A stretch of DNA of 64,000 bases from CALLPQ01 sp964421675 (lineage in GTDB: Bacteria > Pseudomonadota > Alphaproteobacteria > Caulobacterales > Parvularculaceae): the NCBI GenBank assembly GCA_964421675.1, contig CAYQXV010000011.1, forward strand, positions 1 through 64,000. Reading direction: 5' to 3'. Below, in pieces: positions 43,051-52,328 of this stretch. The position numbers and the translations under genes are program-made. The first letter of the stretch is position 1. Each line of letters starts with the position of its first letter. Below the pieces are notes generated by a model that did no database searches, was not told the origin of the DNA, and saw nothing but the letters and a program-made list of their open reading frames with translations.

Positions 43051-43929
43051 CTACCGGGTTGGAATGGGGGTATCGCCTGCATAGTCATAAAAACCGCGCC
43101 CGGTTTTGCGGCCCAACCAGCCCGCTTCAACATATTTCACGAGCAATGGACACGGACGATATTTACTATCGGCCAGCCCTTCATAAAGCACCTGCATGAT
43201 GGCAAGGCAGGTATCGAGCCCGATAAAATCAGCAAGCTCTAGCGGGCCCATCGGATGGTTCAACCCAAGCCGCATGCCCTTATCGATCGCTTCAACGGTG
43301 CCGACACCTTCATAAAGCGTGTAGATCGCTTCATTAATCATTGGCATCAAAATTCGGTTCACGATAAAGGCTGGAAAGTCTTCGGACACGGCCATGGTTT
43401 TTTCCAGGCGCGCAACCAAATCGCTTGTTACCTCAAAAGTTTCCCGGCTTGTGGCAATACCGCGAATAACTTCAACCAATTGCATGACAGGAACCGGGTT
43501 CATGAAATGCAATCCAATAAACTGTTCTGGACGATCGGTTGCCGCCGCAAGGCCAGTGATAGATATAGACGAGGTGTTCGTCGCCATGATCGCATCTTTT
43601 TTAAGATGTTCAGAAAGCTGTTTGAAAATTTCTGTTTTCACAGCCTGATTTTCAGTCGCCGCTTCAATCACCATATCGCACTCGGACATGCTCGCCATAT
43701 CCGTTGACAAGGAGATCCGCGAGAGCGCGGCGGTCATCGCATCCGCTTCCAACGCGCCTTTGGCAACCTGGCGCCCGAGATTTTTCTCAATCAGCGCTTT
43801 TGCTTTTTCGAGCTGATCGCCATTGATATCGTTTAGCACCACATCAATGCCGGCCGCGGCAAGAACATGGGCGATACCATTGCCCATTTGGCCAGCGCCG
43901 ATAACGCCAATAGTCGATAAGTTGGTCAT
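43051..43929 (-). CDS. 3-hydroxybutyryl-CoA dehydrogenase
   Basis: A 292-residue HAD-family dehydrogenase oxidising or reducing 3-hydroxyacyl-CoA with NAD(P). It has the N-terminal Rossmann motif IGVIGAGQMGNGIA, the catalytic His in LHFMNPVPVMQLVEV, SEDFPAFIVNRILMPMINEA, and a C-terminal dimerisation domain ending AGWLGRKTGRGFYDY. It belongs to fatty-acid or polyhydroxybutyrate/butanoate metabolism. It stands alone, with no thiolase or crotonase gene beside it in the window. Confidence 0.94.
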   Translation of the reverse strand: MTNLSTIGVIGAGQMGNGIAHVLAAAGIDVVLNDINGDQLEKAKALIEKNLGRQVAKGALEADAMTAALSRISLSTDMASMSECDMVIEAATENQAVKTEIFKQLSEHLKKDAIMATNTSSISITGLAAATDRPEQFIGLHFMNPVPVMQLVEVIRGIATSRETFEVTSDLVARLEKTMAVSEDFPAFIVNRILMPMINEAIYTLYEGVGTVEAIDKGMRLGLNHPMGPLELADFIGLDTCLAIMQVLYEGLADSKYRPCPLLVKYVEAGWLGRKTGRGFYDYAGDTPIPTR

Positions 43930-44087
43930 GAAAGTGCCTCTTAGTGTTGGCGCGATTGAGTAGGACTCAGACTATAGCGCTCTTTTTGCACTGCGGCAAT
44001 TTTTGAGATCGATTGGCTAGCAGATCATCTAGTTTTGCGACAATCAGGCGGATATTCCCCGCTGACATCCTCCATACCCTTTACGGA

Positions 44088-45044
44088 CTAAAGGCTGAGG
44101 CGCTCACGGAAGTAAGCAATCGTCTTTTCCAGCCCCTCATCAAGGGCGACGGCCGGTTCCCAGCCAAGTTTTGACTTGGCTTTGGAAATATCTGGACGAC
44201 GTTGCTGCGGGTCGTCTTTTGGAAGTGGTTTGTGCACAATCTTGGAGGACGAGCCGGATAATTTTATAACCTTTTCGGCAAGCTCAAGCATGGTGAACTC
44301 GCCCGGATTGCCTAAATTGATGGGCCCGGTCTCATCGCTCGATGTCGCCATTAGCCCAATCAATGCCGTGACCAAATCATCGACATAACAAAAAGAACGG
44401 GTTTGCTCACCTGTTCCATAAATTGTGATGTCTTCGCCGCTTAACGCCTGCACAATAAAATTAGAAACCACGCGGCCATCATTGGGATGCATGCGCGGGC
44501 CATAGGTATTAAATATCCGCGCAACCTTTATCTCCAAACCATTTTGGCGATGATAGTCAAAAAATAATGTTTCCGCGCACCGCTTGCCTTCATCATAGCA
44601 TGAACGCGGGCCAATCGGGTTGACGTGACCCCAATAGTCTTCTGTTTGCGGATGAACTTCCGGGTCGCCGTAAACCTCTGAGGTCGATGCCTGCAAAATT
44701 TTGGCCCCTGTCCGCCGCGCAAGCCCAAGCATATTGATCGCGCCGTGGACGCTGGTTTTTGTGGTTTGCACAGGATCGTGTTGATAGTGAATTGGCGAGG
44801 CCGGACAAGCGAGATTATAAATCTGGCTAACCTCAACATAGAGAGGAAATGTTACGTCATGGCGCACAGTTTCAAAGCGCGGAGAACCAATAAGGTGCGA
44901 AATATTTTCTTTTGACCCGGTATAATAATTGTCGACACATAACAGGTCGTGGCCTTCTGCATACAGACGGTCTGACAGATGCGATCCAATAAATCCGGCA
45001 CCGCCAGTGATTAGAATTTGTTCGTTATCAAAATGTTTGGGCAT
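44088..45044 (-). CDS. UDP-glucuronate decarboxylase (UDP-xylose synthase), extended SDR
   Basis: A 318-residue extended SDR that converts UDP-glucuronate to UDP-xylose. Motifs are ITGGAGFIGSHLSDRL, NLACPASPIHYQHDPVQTTKT, STSEVYGDPEVHPQ, the catalytic YDEGKRCAETLFFDYHR (YxxxK), RIFNTYGPRMHPNDGRVVSNF, and FCYVDDLV. These are diagnostic of the UXS group. It would supply a pentose donor for surface polysaccharide, consistent with the glycosyltransferases and O-antigen ligase elsewhere in the window. Confidence 0.93.
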   Translation of the reverse strand: MPKHFDNEQILITGGAGFIGSHLSDRLYAEGHDLLCVDNYYTGSKENISHLIGSPRFETVRHDVTFPLYVEVSQIYNLACPASPIHYQHDPVQTTKTSVHGAINMLGLARRTGAKILQASTSEVYGDPEVHPQTEDYWGHVNPIGPRSCYDEGKRCAETLFFDYHRQNGLEIKVARIFNTYGPRMHPNDGRVVSNFIVQALSGEDITIYGTGEQTRSFCYVDDLVTALIGLMATSSDETGPINLGNPGEFTMLELAEKVIKLSGSSSKIVHKPLPKDDPQQRRPDISKAKSKLGWEPAVALDEGLEKTIAYFRERLSL

Positions 45045-45225
45045 ATTGGGCGTCGCCTTAATGAAGATCGCAAAAGCTATTGGTATCGCCGTTCAATCTT
45101 TAAAGCAATTTGCTTGCGCGTTTGTGAAGGTGGGAAAAAGATTTGTGTCTCTTAAAGAGACGCGCGCGGACCCTATCGGTCAAAATGGTACAAAAGCGCA
45201 AATTTGCTCCCGTGCGCTTTGTAGC

Positions 45226-45756
45226 TCACTCGCCCTCAAACTCGACCAGAGAGACCACCTTTTTATCCAAGGCCCGCAGCTTTTCACTTCCGCCAAGATC
45301 AGGAAGGTCGACCACAAATGAGCAAAGCTCAATTACTGCCCCTGCCCGCTCTAAAAGATTAATCGCGGCAATTGCCGTCCCGCCCGTTGCGATCAAATCA
45401 TCCACGACCAAAATACGCTCGCCCTTTTCGACCGCATCAATATGGATTTCCACCGCATCGGTTCCATATTCCAGCTCATAAGGCTCGATAAGCGTCTCAT
45501 AAGGCAATTTGCCTTTCTTTCGAACGGGAATGAACCCAACGCTGAGTTGATGTGCAATCGCGCCGCCAAGAATAAAACCGCGCGCTTCAATACCTGCGAC
45601 CTTGTCAATTTTCGCGCCCGCCAGAGGCTGGACCAACTCATCCACCAGACGGCGAAATCCGCGCGGGTCCCCCAGCAACGTTGTAATGTCACGGAACATA
45701 ATTCCCGGCTTTGGATAGTCGGGAATTGTACGGATCAAATTTTTCAAATCATTCAT
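45226..45756 (-). CDS. apt: Adenine phosphoribosyltransferase
   Basis: A 176-residue purine-salvage enzyme making AMP from adenine and PRPP. The N-terminal IRTIPDYPKPGIMFRDITTLL, GFILGGAIAHQL and the PRPP-binding loop ILVVDDLIATGGTAIAA are complete. Family-normal length. It follows the TipN-like gene by 46 bases on the same strand. Confidence 0.96.
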   Translation of the reverse strand: MNDLKNLIRTIPDYPKPGIMFRDITTLLGDPRGFRRLVDELVQPLAGAKIDKVAGIEARGFILGGAIAHQLSVGFIPVRKKGKLPYETLIEPYELEYGTDAVEIHIDAVEKGERILVVDDLIATGGTAIAAINLLERAGAVIELCSFVVDLPDLGGSEKLRALDKKVVSLVEFEGE

Positions 45757-45802
45757 AGGTCAGGGTCAACGCGTCACAAAATAAGGTTAAGCCGAGTGTG
45801 AA

Positions 45803-48547
45803 TTAGGCAAAATATCCGACAATCTCACCGATCAAAAGATAGATGCGCCCTAATGGAGAAGAAAGATATTCCCGTAATTCCTCATCAACGGAGGGTGAGA
45901 GCGCGGCTTCTTCCAATAGGCTATCAAATAGTTTCAAGAACTCGCGAATATCGCTTTCAAATTTTCTATCGCGCGCACTTTCGCTGCGAATGCGTTTTTT
46001 AACATCGGTTTCTGACAATCGTAGCAGTCTGTTTGCAAAAATATTGCGATCACCGCGTTCGAACCGCTCAATCAATGTCGGAGGACATTCGCCGTATAAA
46101 CGCCGATCAAGATTAAAGGTAAATTGTTGTAACCGATTAATGACCCGAAAGGCGTGCAGCTCACGCTCGGAAAGATCGGCCTCTTGCGCAACAAAATTTG
46201 CACTCGGAGAAATTTCTTCCTCCGGCATCAAGTCAATAATTTCGCCATCATGCGACTTTAACAATATGGGTTCGGACTCAATGTCAGCGCGCTCATTAAA
46301 GGTCGCTTCCCACTCATCATGCATCTCACTTTGCGAATTTGAGATATCGCGCTCAGGCCATTCAGCCTGATCTTGCGTCTCGAGTTCAATCGTATCGGGC
46401 TCAAGCGCTTCATTCTCTAACGGCAAATCTAGGGACAGAGGCCCGGCCCCATCGGCTGCGGCCAGAATCTCTTTCCAACTCGGACTATTGCCGTCGCGAT
46501 TAACCCGTAATCCCGTTGGCGTGGGGCCGGTTGGCGTGGAATCAGCTTGATCATTGCCCGATATGGCCGAGTGCGCCTTAGAGTTATCTTGGGTTGCAGG
46601 CGCTTTGTTTTGCGCACGCGACTGCGACAGATCTCGGGCAAGCTCATTTAATCTTTGTAAGTCTTGTTTCGGTGAGACGACCGAGGAGCGAAAATCATCG
46701 ACAGGTTCGCTCTTGGCAACAGGGCCTTCTGATCGATCCGGCACGCCCAACTTCAAGCCGCGCGCAGAATTCCGCGGTTTTGCATCACCAGAATCTGAAC
46801 GCAGGCGTTTGTCATCCTCAATGGACTTTGTGGACTTTGCGGATTCTGCGGGCCGCTTTTCTTTTTTCGCAAAAAAAGCACTCGCGCTTGAAAGGCCAGT
46901 GGTTGCAATGGTGGCCGCATCATCAACGTCGTGGCCATTGGCAAATTCACTCTCGCCGGATTGATCGTCAGAACTTGCAGAATTTGCATTTTCAGAGCGC
47001 GCATCGTTAGCGTCGCCATTTCTATTGGCAATAAAAGCGCGTTGCTCGTCTTGTGACTCCGCCATTGTTTCAGAGAGCGTCGCCAGCTTTTCCGACTGTT
47101 CGGCAATCGCCTTCGATAATCTCTCCGCACGCGCGCGCTGCTCTTCAATCATTGTCTCTAGGCGCGTATTTTCGCTGGCCAATGCCTCATGGGTTGCGGC
47201 CAGTTCTGCCCGGCGTGCATCAGCAAGAGCGGCTTTTTCCTCAGCATGCTTTAAAGTTTCCTGAGCGGCGTGGGACTTACTCTCCCCAGCTTCACGCGCC
47301 CATTTTTCCATATCGACGCTGACTTGATCGACCGCCGCGCGGGCAATCTTTTCTGCTTCTTCGCGCGCCAGCGAGACGGCGCGTTCACTCGATTGCGCCG
47401 TCACTTGATTGACCGCTTCGGCGAGCATCTTTTGATTGGCTTCGTTTGATGCAGCACTCAGGGCTTCGCTAACCGCATCATCGCCAGCTTTTCGCATATC
47501 AGCCGCAGCGGCACGGGTTTTTTCTGCCTCTTGCGCCGTTTGGTCGGTGGCAACCTTCAACGCTTCCGTGGTTGAGCGCACACTATTGTCGGCGCCGCCA
47601 AGCGCATCCAAAAGCTCTTTAAAACTATCGAGCGCAGTCGATGTTGCGCTTTCCAGATTAGTCAGGCGATCATTGAAATTCGTTTCAACATCAGCGGTAA
47701 CGCTATCAACCTGCTCCATCGCAGCAACATTGGCTTTGGTGCGCTCTTCAATTGCATCGGCAAAGCTTTCCGCGCGCGCGTTCAATGTTTCCGTCGCATC
47801 AATAAGGCGCGTTCTTTCATTGGCAACGCGCTCCAAAGTGCCAGTGGCTTGCGTTTCAATTGCCGTCCCTGCCGCTTCAATCGCACCAACATGATTGCGT
47901 ATCATCGCTTCGGCATCGGCAAGACGCACAAGCGCACTATCAAGACCAGTGTTCAAGTTATCCATCTGTGTGCGAACAACAGTTCCCACGGTCTCGACTT
48001 CGCGCAGGGCAACCTCATCAGGGCGCGAATAGGCGCGCGCAGCACTGGCCATCGCCTCTGCTGCCTGATTGGTCATCATCTGACGGGACAGAAGATACCC
48101 GCAGCACAGCAACAAAATTGGCGCAAAAAACGCGAGAAAAATAATGCCAATGGGCCATGCGCTCCATAACGACCACCCATCAAAAGTGCCGTACAGATCG
48201 CGATGGGCAAACAACTCACCAATCGGCCAGCCAACCATGAGCGCAAAAAAGAGCAGCACCGCCGTTAACCGCGCGACCTGCCAGACCTGGCGCGACATTG
48301 CATTCCAATTGCGGGTCGCTCCATCATATCCCCCTTCCAGGGGATATTGTGCACGAGCGGTTTCAACCCACTCGCCTTCCTGATCGGATCCGACACGCGC
48401 CGGTACATTTTTATTGTCTCCGCGCGAAATATCTGAGTTTTTTGAGGAATGTCCCTCACCAACAGCTTTATCGCCAAGAGGCTTTTTTGCCTCTGGCGCG
48501 CTTTCAGTATCAGAAGACACAGAGTTAGCGTCAGACGGGGCCGTCAC
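45803..48547 (-). CDS. Large coiled-coil membrane protein, TipN-like polarity factor candidate
   Basis: A 914-residue protein with a distinctive layout. A polar N-terminal segment is followed by two transmembrane helices (VARLTAVLLFFALMVGWPIG and WPIGIIFLAFFAPILLLCCG, about residues 90-155). Then come a long Ala/Glu-rich coiled coil (about 160-510), an acidic Ser-rich disordered linker (about 510-770) and a conserved-looking helical C-terminus (RVINRLQQFTFNLDRRLYG, FLKLFDSLLEEA, LGRIYLLIGEIVG). Length, two N-terminal helices and coiled coil match Caulobacter TipN, which marks the new pole. It starts at GTG 48547 (AAGGAA six bases upstream); another GTG is open six codons earlier. The TipN assignment is from architecture, not a search. 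Confidence 0.55.
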   Translation of the reverse strand: MTAPSDANSVSSDTESAPEAKKPLGDKAVGEGHSSKNSDISRGDNKNVPARVGSDQEGEWVETARAQYPLEGGYDGATRNWNAMSRQVWQVARLTAVLLFFALMVGWPIGELFAHRDLYGTFDGWSLWSAWPIGIIFLAFFAPILLLCCGYLLSRQMMTNQAAEAMASAARAYSRPDEVALREVETVGTVVRTQMDNLNTGLDSALVRLADAEAMIRNHVGAIEAAGTAIETQATGTLERVANERTRLIDATETLNARAESFADAIEERTKANVAAMEQVDSVTADVETNFNDRLTNLESATSTALDSFKELLDALGGADNSVRSTTEALKVATDQTAQEAEKTRAAAADMRKAGDDAVSEALSAASNEANQKMLAEAVNQVTAQSSERAVSLAREEAEKIARAAVDQVSVDMEKWAREAGESKSHAAQETLKHAEEKAALADARRAELAATHEALASENTRLETMIEEQRARAERLSKAIAEQSEKLATLSETMAESQDEQRAFIANRNGDANDARSENANSASSDDQSGESEFANGHDVDDAATIATTGLSSASAFFAKKEKRPAESAKSTKSIEDDKRLRSDSGDAKPRNSARGLKLGVPDRSEGPVAKSEPVDDFRSSVVSPKQDLQRLNELARDLSQSRAQNKAPATQDNSKAHSAISGNDQADSTPTGPTPTGLRVNRDGNSPSWKEILAAADGAGPLSLDLPLENEALEPDTIELETQDQAEWPERDISNSQSEMHDEWEATFNERADIESEPILLKSHDGEIIDLMPEEEISPSANFVAQEADLSERELHAFRVINRLQQFTFNLDRRLYGECPPTLIERFERGDRNIFANRLLRLSETDVKKRIRSESARDRKFESDIREFLKLFDSLLEEAALSPSVDEELREYLSSPLGRIYLLIGEIVGYFA

Positions 48548-48725
48548 AATTATTCCTTGAACCACCGGAAAGAGTAGGTCTTAGCGCAAACGGCCTGTTG
48601 GCAAAAGCCGTTCTGCAAAAAAATGCGAAGCCTGTGGATAAAACAACACCCCTAGAGAGGCAAAACCGGGAAAATTTGGTGATTTGCGATCATTGGGGAC
48701 AGCTACCCTGCACCAACACCAATAT

Positions 48726-49895
48726 TTACGCCCCGAACATTTGCCGGCGTCTGGCCAACCCAAGAGCACGAACATAGTGCCGGACCAGCGGTTGTGAGGT
48801 AACGCGCGCGGTTATAACCCCTGCTAGAACGCAAAGAGTGCCAAGCGAAAGCACCAGCTCATGGTCATCCAGGTGCCCATTCGACATTAGTGTTAGCAGG
48901 TAAAGCGCCGAGGCGAGACCAGGCGTACCGCCAAACCATGCCATGAACATTTGCCCTTCGCGGGGCAGAACAGACCGTTGCAAGGCTACAAGACGCGGCC
49001 CAGCGCGCATTACAGTGACGGCGGCCAGCGCGAACGTTAGCCCAAGCAAATCAGCCTCTAACAGGCGCGGGGACAGGGCCAACCCAAATAGGAAAAAGCC
49101 AATCGGGAGGACTGTTCGGTCCAGCCGCGCGCGCAATCTTAGGCGTGAAACAAACCCGGCACGGCTTTGCTCGCCCCAAATCAGACCAAGGGCCGAGGCC
49201 GCAACAACAGGGTGCGCGCCCAAGACCGGCGATAATACCATAGCAACAATCACCATGATCACCGAAAGGCCCACACCATAATTCATGAACCAGCGGTTCC
49301 CGGCAATTGCAGCCAGAAGCCCTAATGAGCCGCCAAATCCAAATGCGATGACAGCACTTCGGCTGGCATCAAGGAGGGGAAATAACATACCATGTCCGGG
49401 CGCCGCCGCTGTGGCATTGGCTTCAAGCAACATCACCACCGGTAAGCCCAATGAAAGAATGACAGCGCTTTCCAGCCGCACGCCCGCTTTAATCAATGAG
49501 GGTGCAGGCGCATTGGTGATCGCCCGGCGATCAAAGGTCGAGCCATTCAACATTAAGATGCCGCCCAATAAAAAGGCAGGCGCAAGCGCAACTTGCGGGA
49601 TCAAGATAAAAGCGGCCAGACCGCTAATGATCAAAAATAACGGCGCACCGCCAAATCCCAACCGGAAGGAAACCGGGCAATCTTTAGCCAGACGGCTAAC
49701 CCGAAATTGCGTTCCCGCAGAAAATGCGATCAGCCCAAGGCCGAGTTGTCCGGCAAGCGCGAATCCATCTGCAGAAATCACAGACACACCGGCAATACGC
49801 ATTAAGACAGCAGCAATACCGCCAAGCGCAATCACCAATAATGGCGCGCGAAATCCGGCATTAAAAAGGGAATTCATCCAACGGATCATCGACAT
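48726..49895 (-). CDS. CPA-type cation:proton antiporter-like membrane protein
   Basis: A 389-residue polytopic membrane protein with about twelve hydrophobic helices and glycine-rich packing motifs. Features resemble the sodium/proton exchanger fold (LGLGLIAFSAGTQFRVS, SPVLGAHPVVAASALGLIWGE, PIGFFLFGLALSP, MAWFGGTPGLASALYLL). The last segment resembles the GTPGLAS motif near TM12 of CPA proteins. It lacks the KefB-type TrkA-N domain. Ion specificity is unknown. AGGTC lies before the ATG. It precedes the large inverted-repeat region. Confidence 0.78.
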   Translation of the reverse strand: MSMIRWMNSLFNAGFRAPLLVIALGGIAAVLMRIAGVSVISADGFALAGQLGLGLIAFSAGTQFRVSRLAKDCPVSFRLGFGGAPLFLIISGLAAFILIPQVALAPAFLLGGILMLNGSTFDRRAITNAPAPSLIKAGVRLESAVILSLGLPVVMLLEANATAAAPGHGMLFPLLDASRSAVIAFGFGGSLGLLAAIAGNRWFMNYGVGLSVIMVIVAMVLSPVLGAHPVVAASALGLIWGEQSRAGFVSRLRLRARLDRTVLPIGFFLFGLALSPRLLEADLLGLTFALAAVTVMRAGPRLVALQRSVLPREGQMFMAWFGGTPGLASALYLLTLMSNGHLDDHELVLSLGTLCVLAGVITARVTSQPLVRHYVRALGLARRRQMFGA

Positions 49896-50052
49896 TCCGA
49901 CCTAAAATTATGCTGCCAGCAGAGCAGCAATGAAGACTCAAAAAGGAATGGTTCGGAAAAGCGTTACTCCGTACCACCCCTTTACACCACGATTTTCAAA
50001 AACACCTGCCGGAGAAACACTGTGATCATATCACAACCACACAGTCTATATG

Positions 50053-50394
50053 ACTGGCGGGCGCCTATGCGCCAGTTTCCCAATCCGCGATGTCCCCGAA
50101 ACCAAATACCAATTTGCAATCGCAAAAACCCCATGCAATCACATTAATCAGCGTATGGCTTGACCGTATACGAACAAAACCATCCGATCATTTGCGAATC
50201 ATGGGGTGATCCGCAAATTAATGCAAATTGAAAATTTGCAACCTTGAAAATAGTTTTGAATGCCGATCTCTAGGGCTTGTTGCTTTTTAGCCTTCTAGAA
50301 TGCCGCAATCTATGGCATTCGCCGAAAAATCCAATCAAAATCAATAAAAAATGCCGTAATTATGCGGCATAAAAAATGTGGATATTTATCCCCA
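50053..50394. repeat. Cluster of inverted repeats with DnaA-box-like pair in a gene-free region
   Basis: The 49896-50469 region holds no gene but contains several dyads: ACTGGCG/CGCCAGT (50053-50076), ATTTGCGAATCA/TGATCCGCAAAT with one mismatch (50190-50218), TGCAAATT/AATTTGCA (50222-50240), GAATGCC/GGCATTC (50298-50320) and ATGCCG/CGGCAT (50351-50370). AATGCCG recurs near 50259, 50299 and 50350. TGTGGATAT and TTATCCCCA (50377-50394) are each one base from the DnaA box and point in opposite directions. The role is unknown. Confidence 0.6.
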
Positions 50395-50469
50395 CCCCAT
50401 CTCGCCGGCCTTAGAGTGCGTTGTTGCTACCAAGTTTGACGCTCACACACCAAGATAGAAGGCCCGAAT

Positions 50470-51051
50470 ATGGAATCTCAATCCTCACCATCATCCTCCC
50501 AAAAAGGGGGAACCAAACGCCGCATCGCAAAAGTCCTTGGCGGCATTGCACCGCAATTGGCCCACGCCCTTGGTGGGCCCTTGGCTGGCGCGGCAGTTGA
50601 ACGCATATCAGGCGCTCTGTTTGGCAGTACAAAAGCCGATGAAATCGCCATTGATCTGGCCCTTGGGAACACCACACCCGAACAAATCACCGCCCTTAAA
50701 CTCGCAGATCTGGAGTTTCAGCGCATGCTGCGCGAAACCACGATCGAACAATCGCGCATCGCCGCCGCTGACCGCGCGGACGCACGCCAACATGCCCAAA
50801 TCACCCAAGATCGCACGCCCTCTGTGATTGGCGCACTGGTTATATTCGGATTTTTCCTCGTGCTTGGCGCGATGGTTGCGCGAAAATTGCCCGCTGGCGC
50901 AGAAACAGAATTTTCAATCATGCTCGGCGCATTGGCGACAATGACCGCCGCCGTGGTCAATTATTTCTTTGGCTCTTCGGCCGGGTCGAAAGAAAAAACC
51001 CATCTGATGGCTTCGATGACCCCGCCGCGGGAGCTGACAGACGGCGAATAG
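50470..51051 (+). CDS. Orphan holin of the GTA/phage 3-TM type
   Basis: A 193-residue protein with an N-terminal GGIAPQLAHALGGPLAGAAVERISGALFG segment and a helical middle (LADLEFQRMLRE). Hydrophobic helices at about residues 118-135 and 147-165 end in VVNYFFGSSAGSKEKT. The layout and the YFFGSSAGSKEKT end match the GTA_holin_3TM group, whose members permeabilise the membrane for release of gene transfer agents or phage. No endolysin, capsid or terminase gene is nearby, so it is isolated. AGAAGG lies before the ATG. The lysis role is inferred from family. Confidence 0.75.
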   Translation: MESQSSPSSSQKGGTKRRIAKVLGGIAPQLAHALGGPLAGAAVERISGALFGSTKADEIAIDLALGNTTPEQITALKLADLEFQRMLRETTIEQSRIAAADRADARQHAQITQDRTPSVIGALVIFGFFLVLGAMVARKLPAGAETEFSIMLGALATMTAAVVNYFFGSSAGSKEKTHLMASMTPPRELTDGE

Positions 51052-51140
51052 CAAGACAGAAACAAGAATTGAGGGCGCGCAAATGCCTAACCGTTCAGGC
51101 TTGATCAATTGGTCACGGCGGCGATAAGAACGGGGCAGTC

Positions 51141-52328
51141 ATGGTGCATTCATCTTCCTCCTCTCACGACCCTTTTTGGGCCTGCTTACCTGCCCTCAAT
51201 CCTGCACAGCACAATACAATCATCATTGGCGGCGGTGTTGTGGGATTGTCGGTCGGCTGGCTGTTGAGCGAAATGGGCGCGCGCGTCACATTAATCGATG
51301 CGGGGACGCCCGATGCCCATCCAGCAAGCCTTGCCGCAGCCGGTATGCTTGCCCCCGGCTTTGAAGGATCTCGTTCACCGCAGGAACGCGCCATTGAGGC
51401 GATGGGCTGGGAGAGCCTTTCTTATTGGCCGCAATTTGCAAGCGCTTTGGAACAAGCAAGCGGGATCGATATCGATCTTCGCCAGGAAGGAACCTTAGGA
51501 CTCGCCGCCACGGAGGAACAAGCCACACAGCTGGAGACACTCTATTGTCAAATGACAAGCGAGGGGCACACGGTTGCTTTTCTCGATCAACAAGGCGTCC
51601 TATTGCGCGAGCCTAATTTATCGCAACATGTCAGCGCCGGTCTTTTTTCATCGTCGGAATGGCAGGTCGACCCAGTTTATCTTTTAAAGGCCCTGTTGAA
51701 AGCCTTTTTGCAGGCAAATGGCACCTATATTGGCGGGCACAGAGCCGTACAAATCAAGCCCGCCGAGTCTAATTCACCCGGCGACCATAAACACAATGTC
51801 GTCGCCGCTAAGACAGACAACGCCGCGCAAACGCAAATCTTTACCGCACGAACAGTTATCCTGGCGACCGGGGCCTTTCTTGATGATCTTGATACGGACT
51901 TCCCATTGCCTGAGCTAATCCCCGTCAAAGGCGAGGCTATGGCGCTATTGCCTGAAAATCATCAATCCCCGCCATTGCTGCGTCACGTCATTCGCAATGC
52001 CAATGTTTATCTTTGCCCCAAAAGCGATGGCCGCATAATCATTGGTGCAACCAGCATTACCGGCGATAATTCTCGCACTGTGAACCCAGACCATCTTGCC
52101 GCGCTCTATGAGCATGCACGCCAATTGGTACCTGACATTGACCAGATGAAAAAAGGCCCAAGCTGGAGCGGCCTTCGGCCCATTACAGTGGATGGACGCC
52201 CCCTGATTGGGCCACTTACCGACGGGCCTGCGGGCATTATCGCCGCGCTTGGCCACCATCGAAACGGTATATTATTAAGCCCACTGACCGCGCGAAAAAT
52301 CGCGATTCAATTGGCACAAGAAGCGTAG
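51141..52328 (+). CDS. ThiO-like FAD-dependent glycine/D-amino acid oxidase
   Basis: A 395-residue DAO-family flavoenzyme. The FAD motif is NTIIIGGGVVGLSVGWLLSEMG near residue 25, AAAGMLAPGFE follows, and the C-terminal GLRPITVDGRPLIGPL and GHHRNGILLSPLTA complete the flavin site. ThiO oxidises glycine for the thiazole of thiamine. No other thi gene is present, so another amine oxidase role is possible. The first 20 residues are extra compared with the FAD-binding start. Confidence 0.85.
   Translation: MVHSSSSSHDPFWACLPALNPAQHNTIIIGGGVVGLSVGWLLSEMGARVTLIDAGTPDAHPASLAAAGMLAPGFEGSRSPQERAIEAMGWESLSYWPQFASALEQASGIDIDLRQEGTLGLAATEEQATQLETLYCQMTSEGHTVAFLDQQGVLLREPNLSQHVSAGLFSSSEWQVDPVYLLKALLKAFLQANGTYIGGHRAVQIKPAESNSPGDHKHNVVAAKTDNAAQTQIFTARTVILATGAFLDDLDTDFPLPELIPVKGEAMALLPENHQSPPLLRHVIRNANVYLCPKSDGRIIIGATSITGDNSRTVNPDHLAALYEHARQLVPDIDQMKKGPSWSGLRPITVDGRPLIGPLTDGPAGIIAALGHHRNGILLSPLTARKIAIQLAQEA

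Noticed and set aside
49896..50469. Chromosomal replication origin
   Set aside because: Only two one-mismatch DnaA-like boxes, and none of the usual origin neighbours (hemE, dnaA, dnaN, parA/B). Kept only as a repeat cluster.
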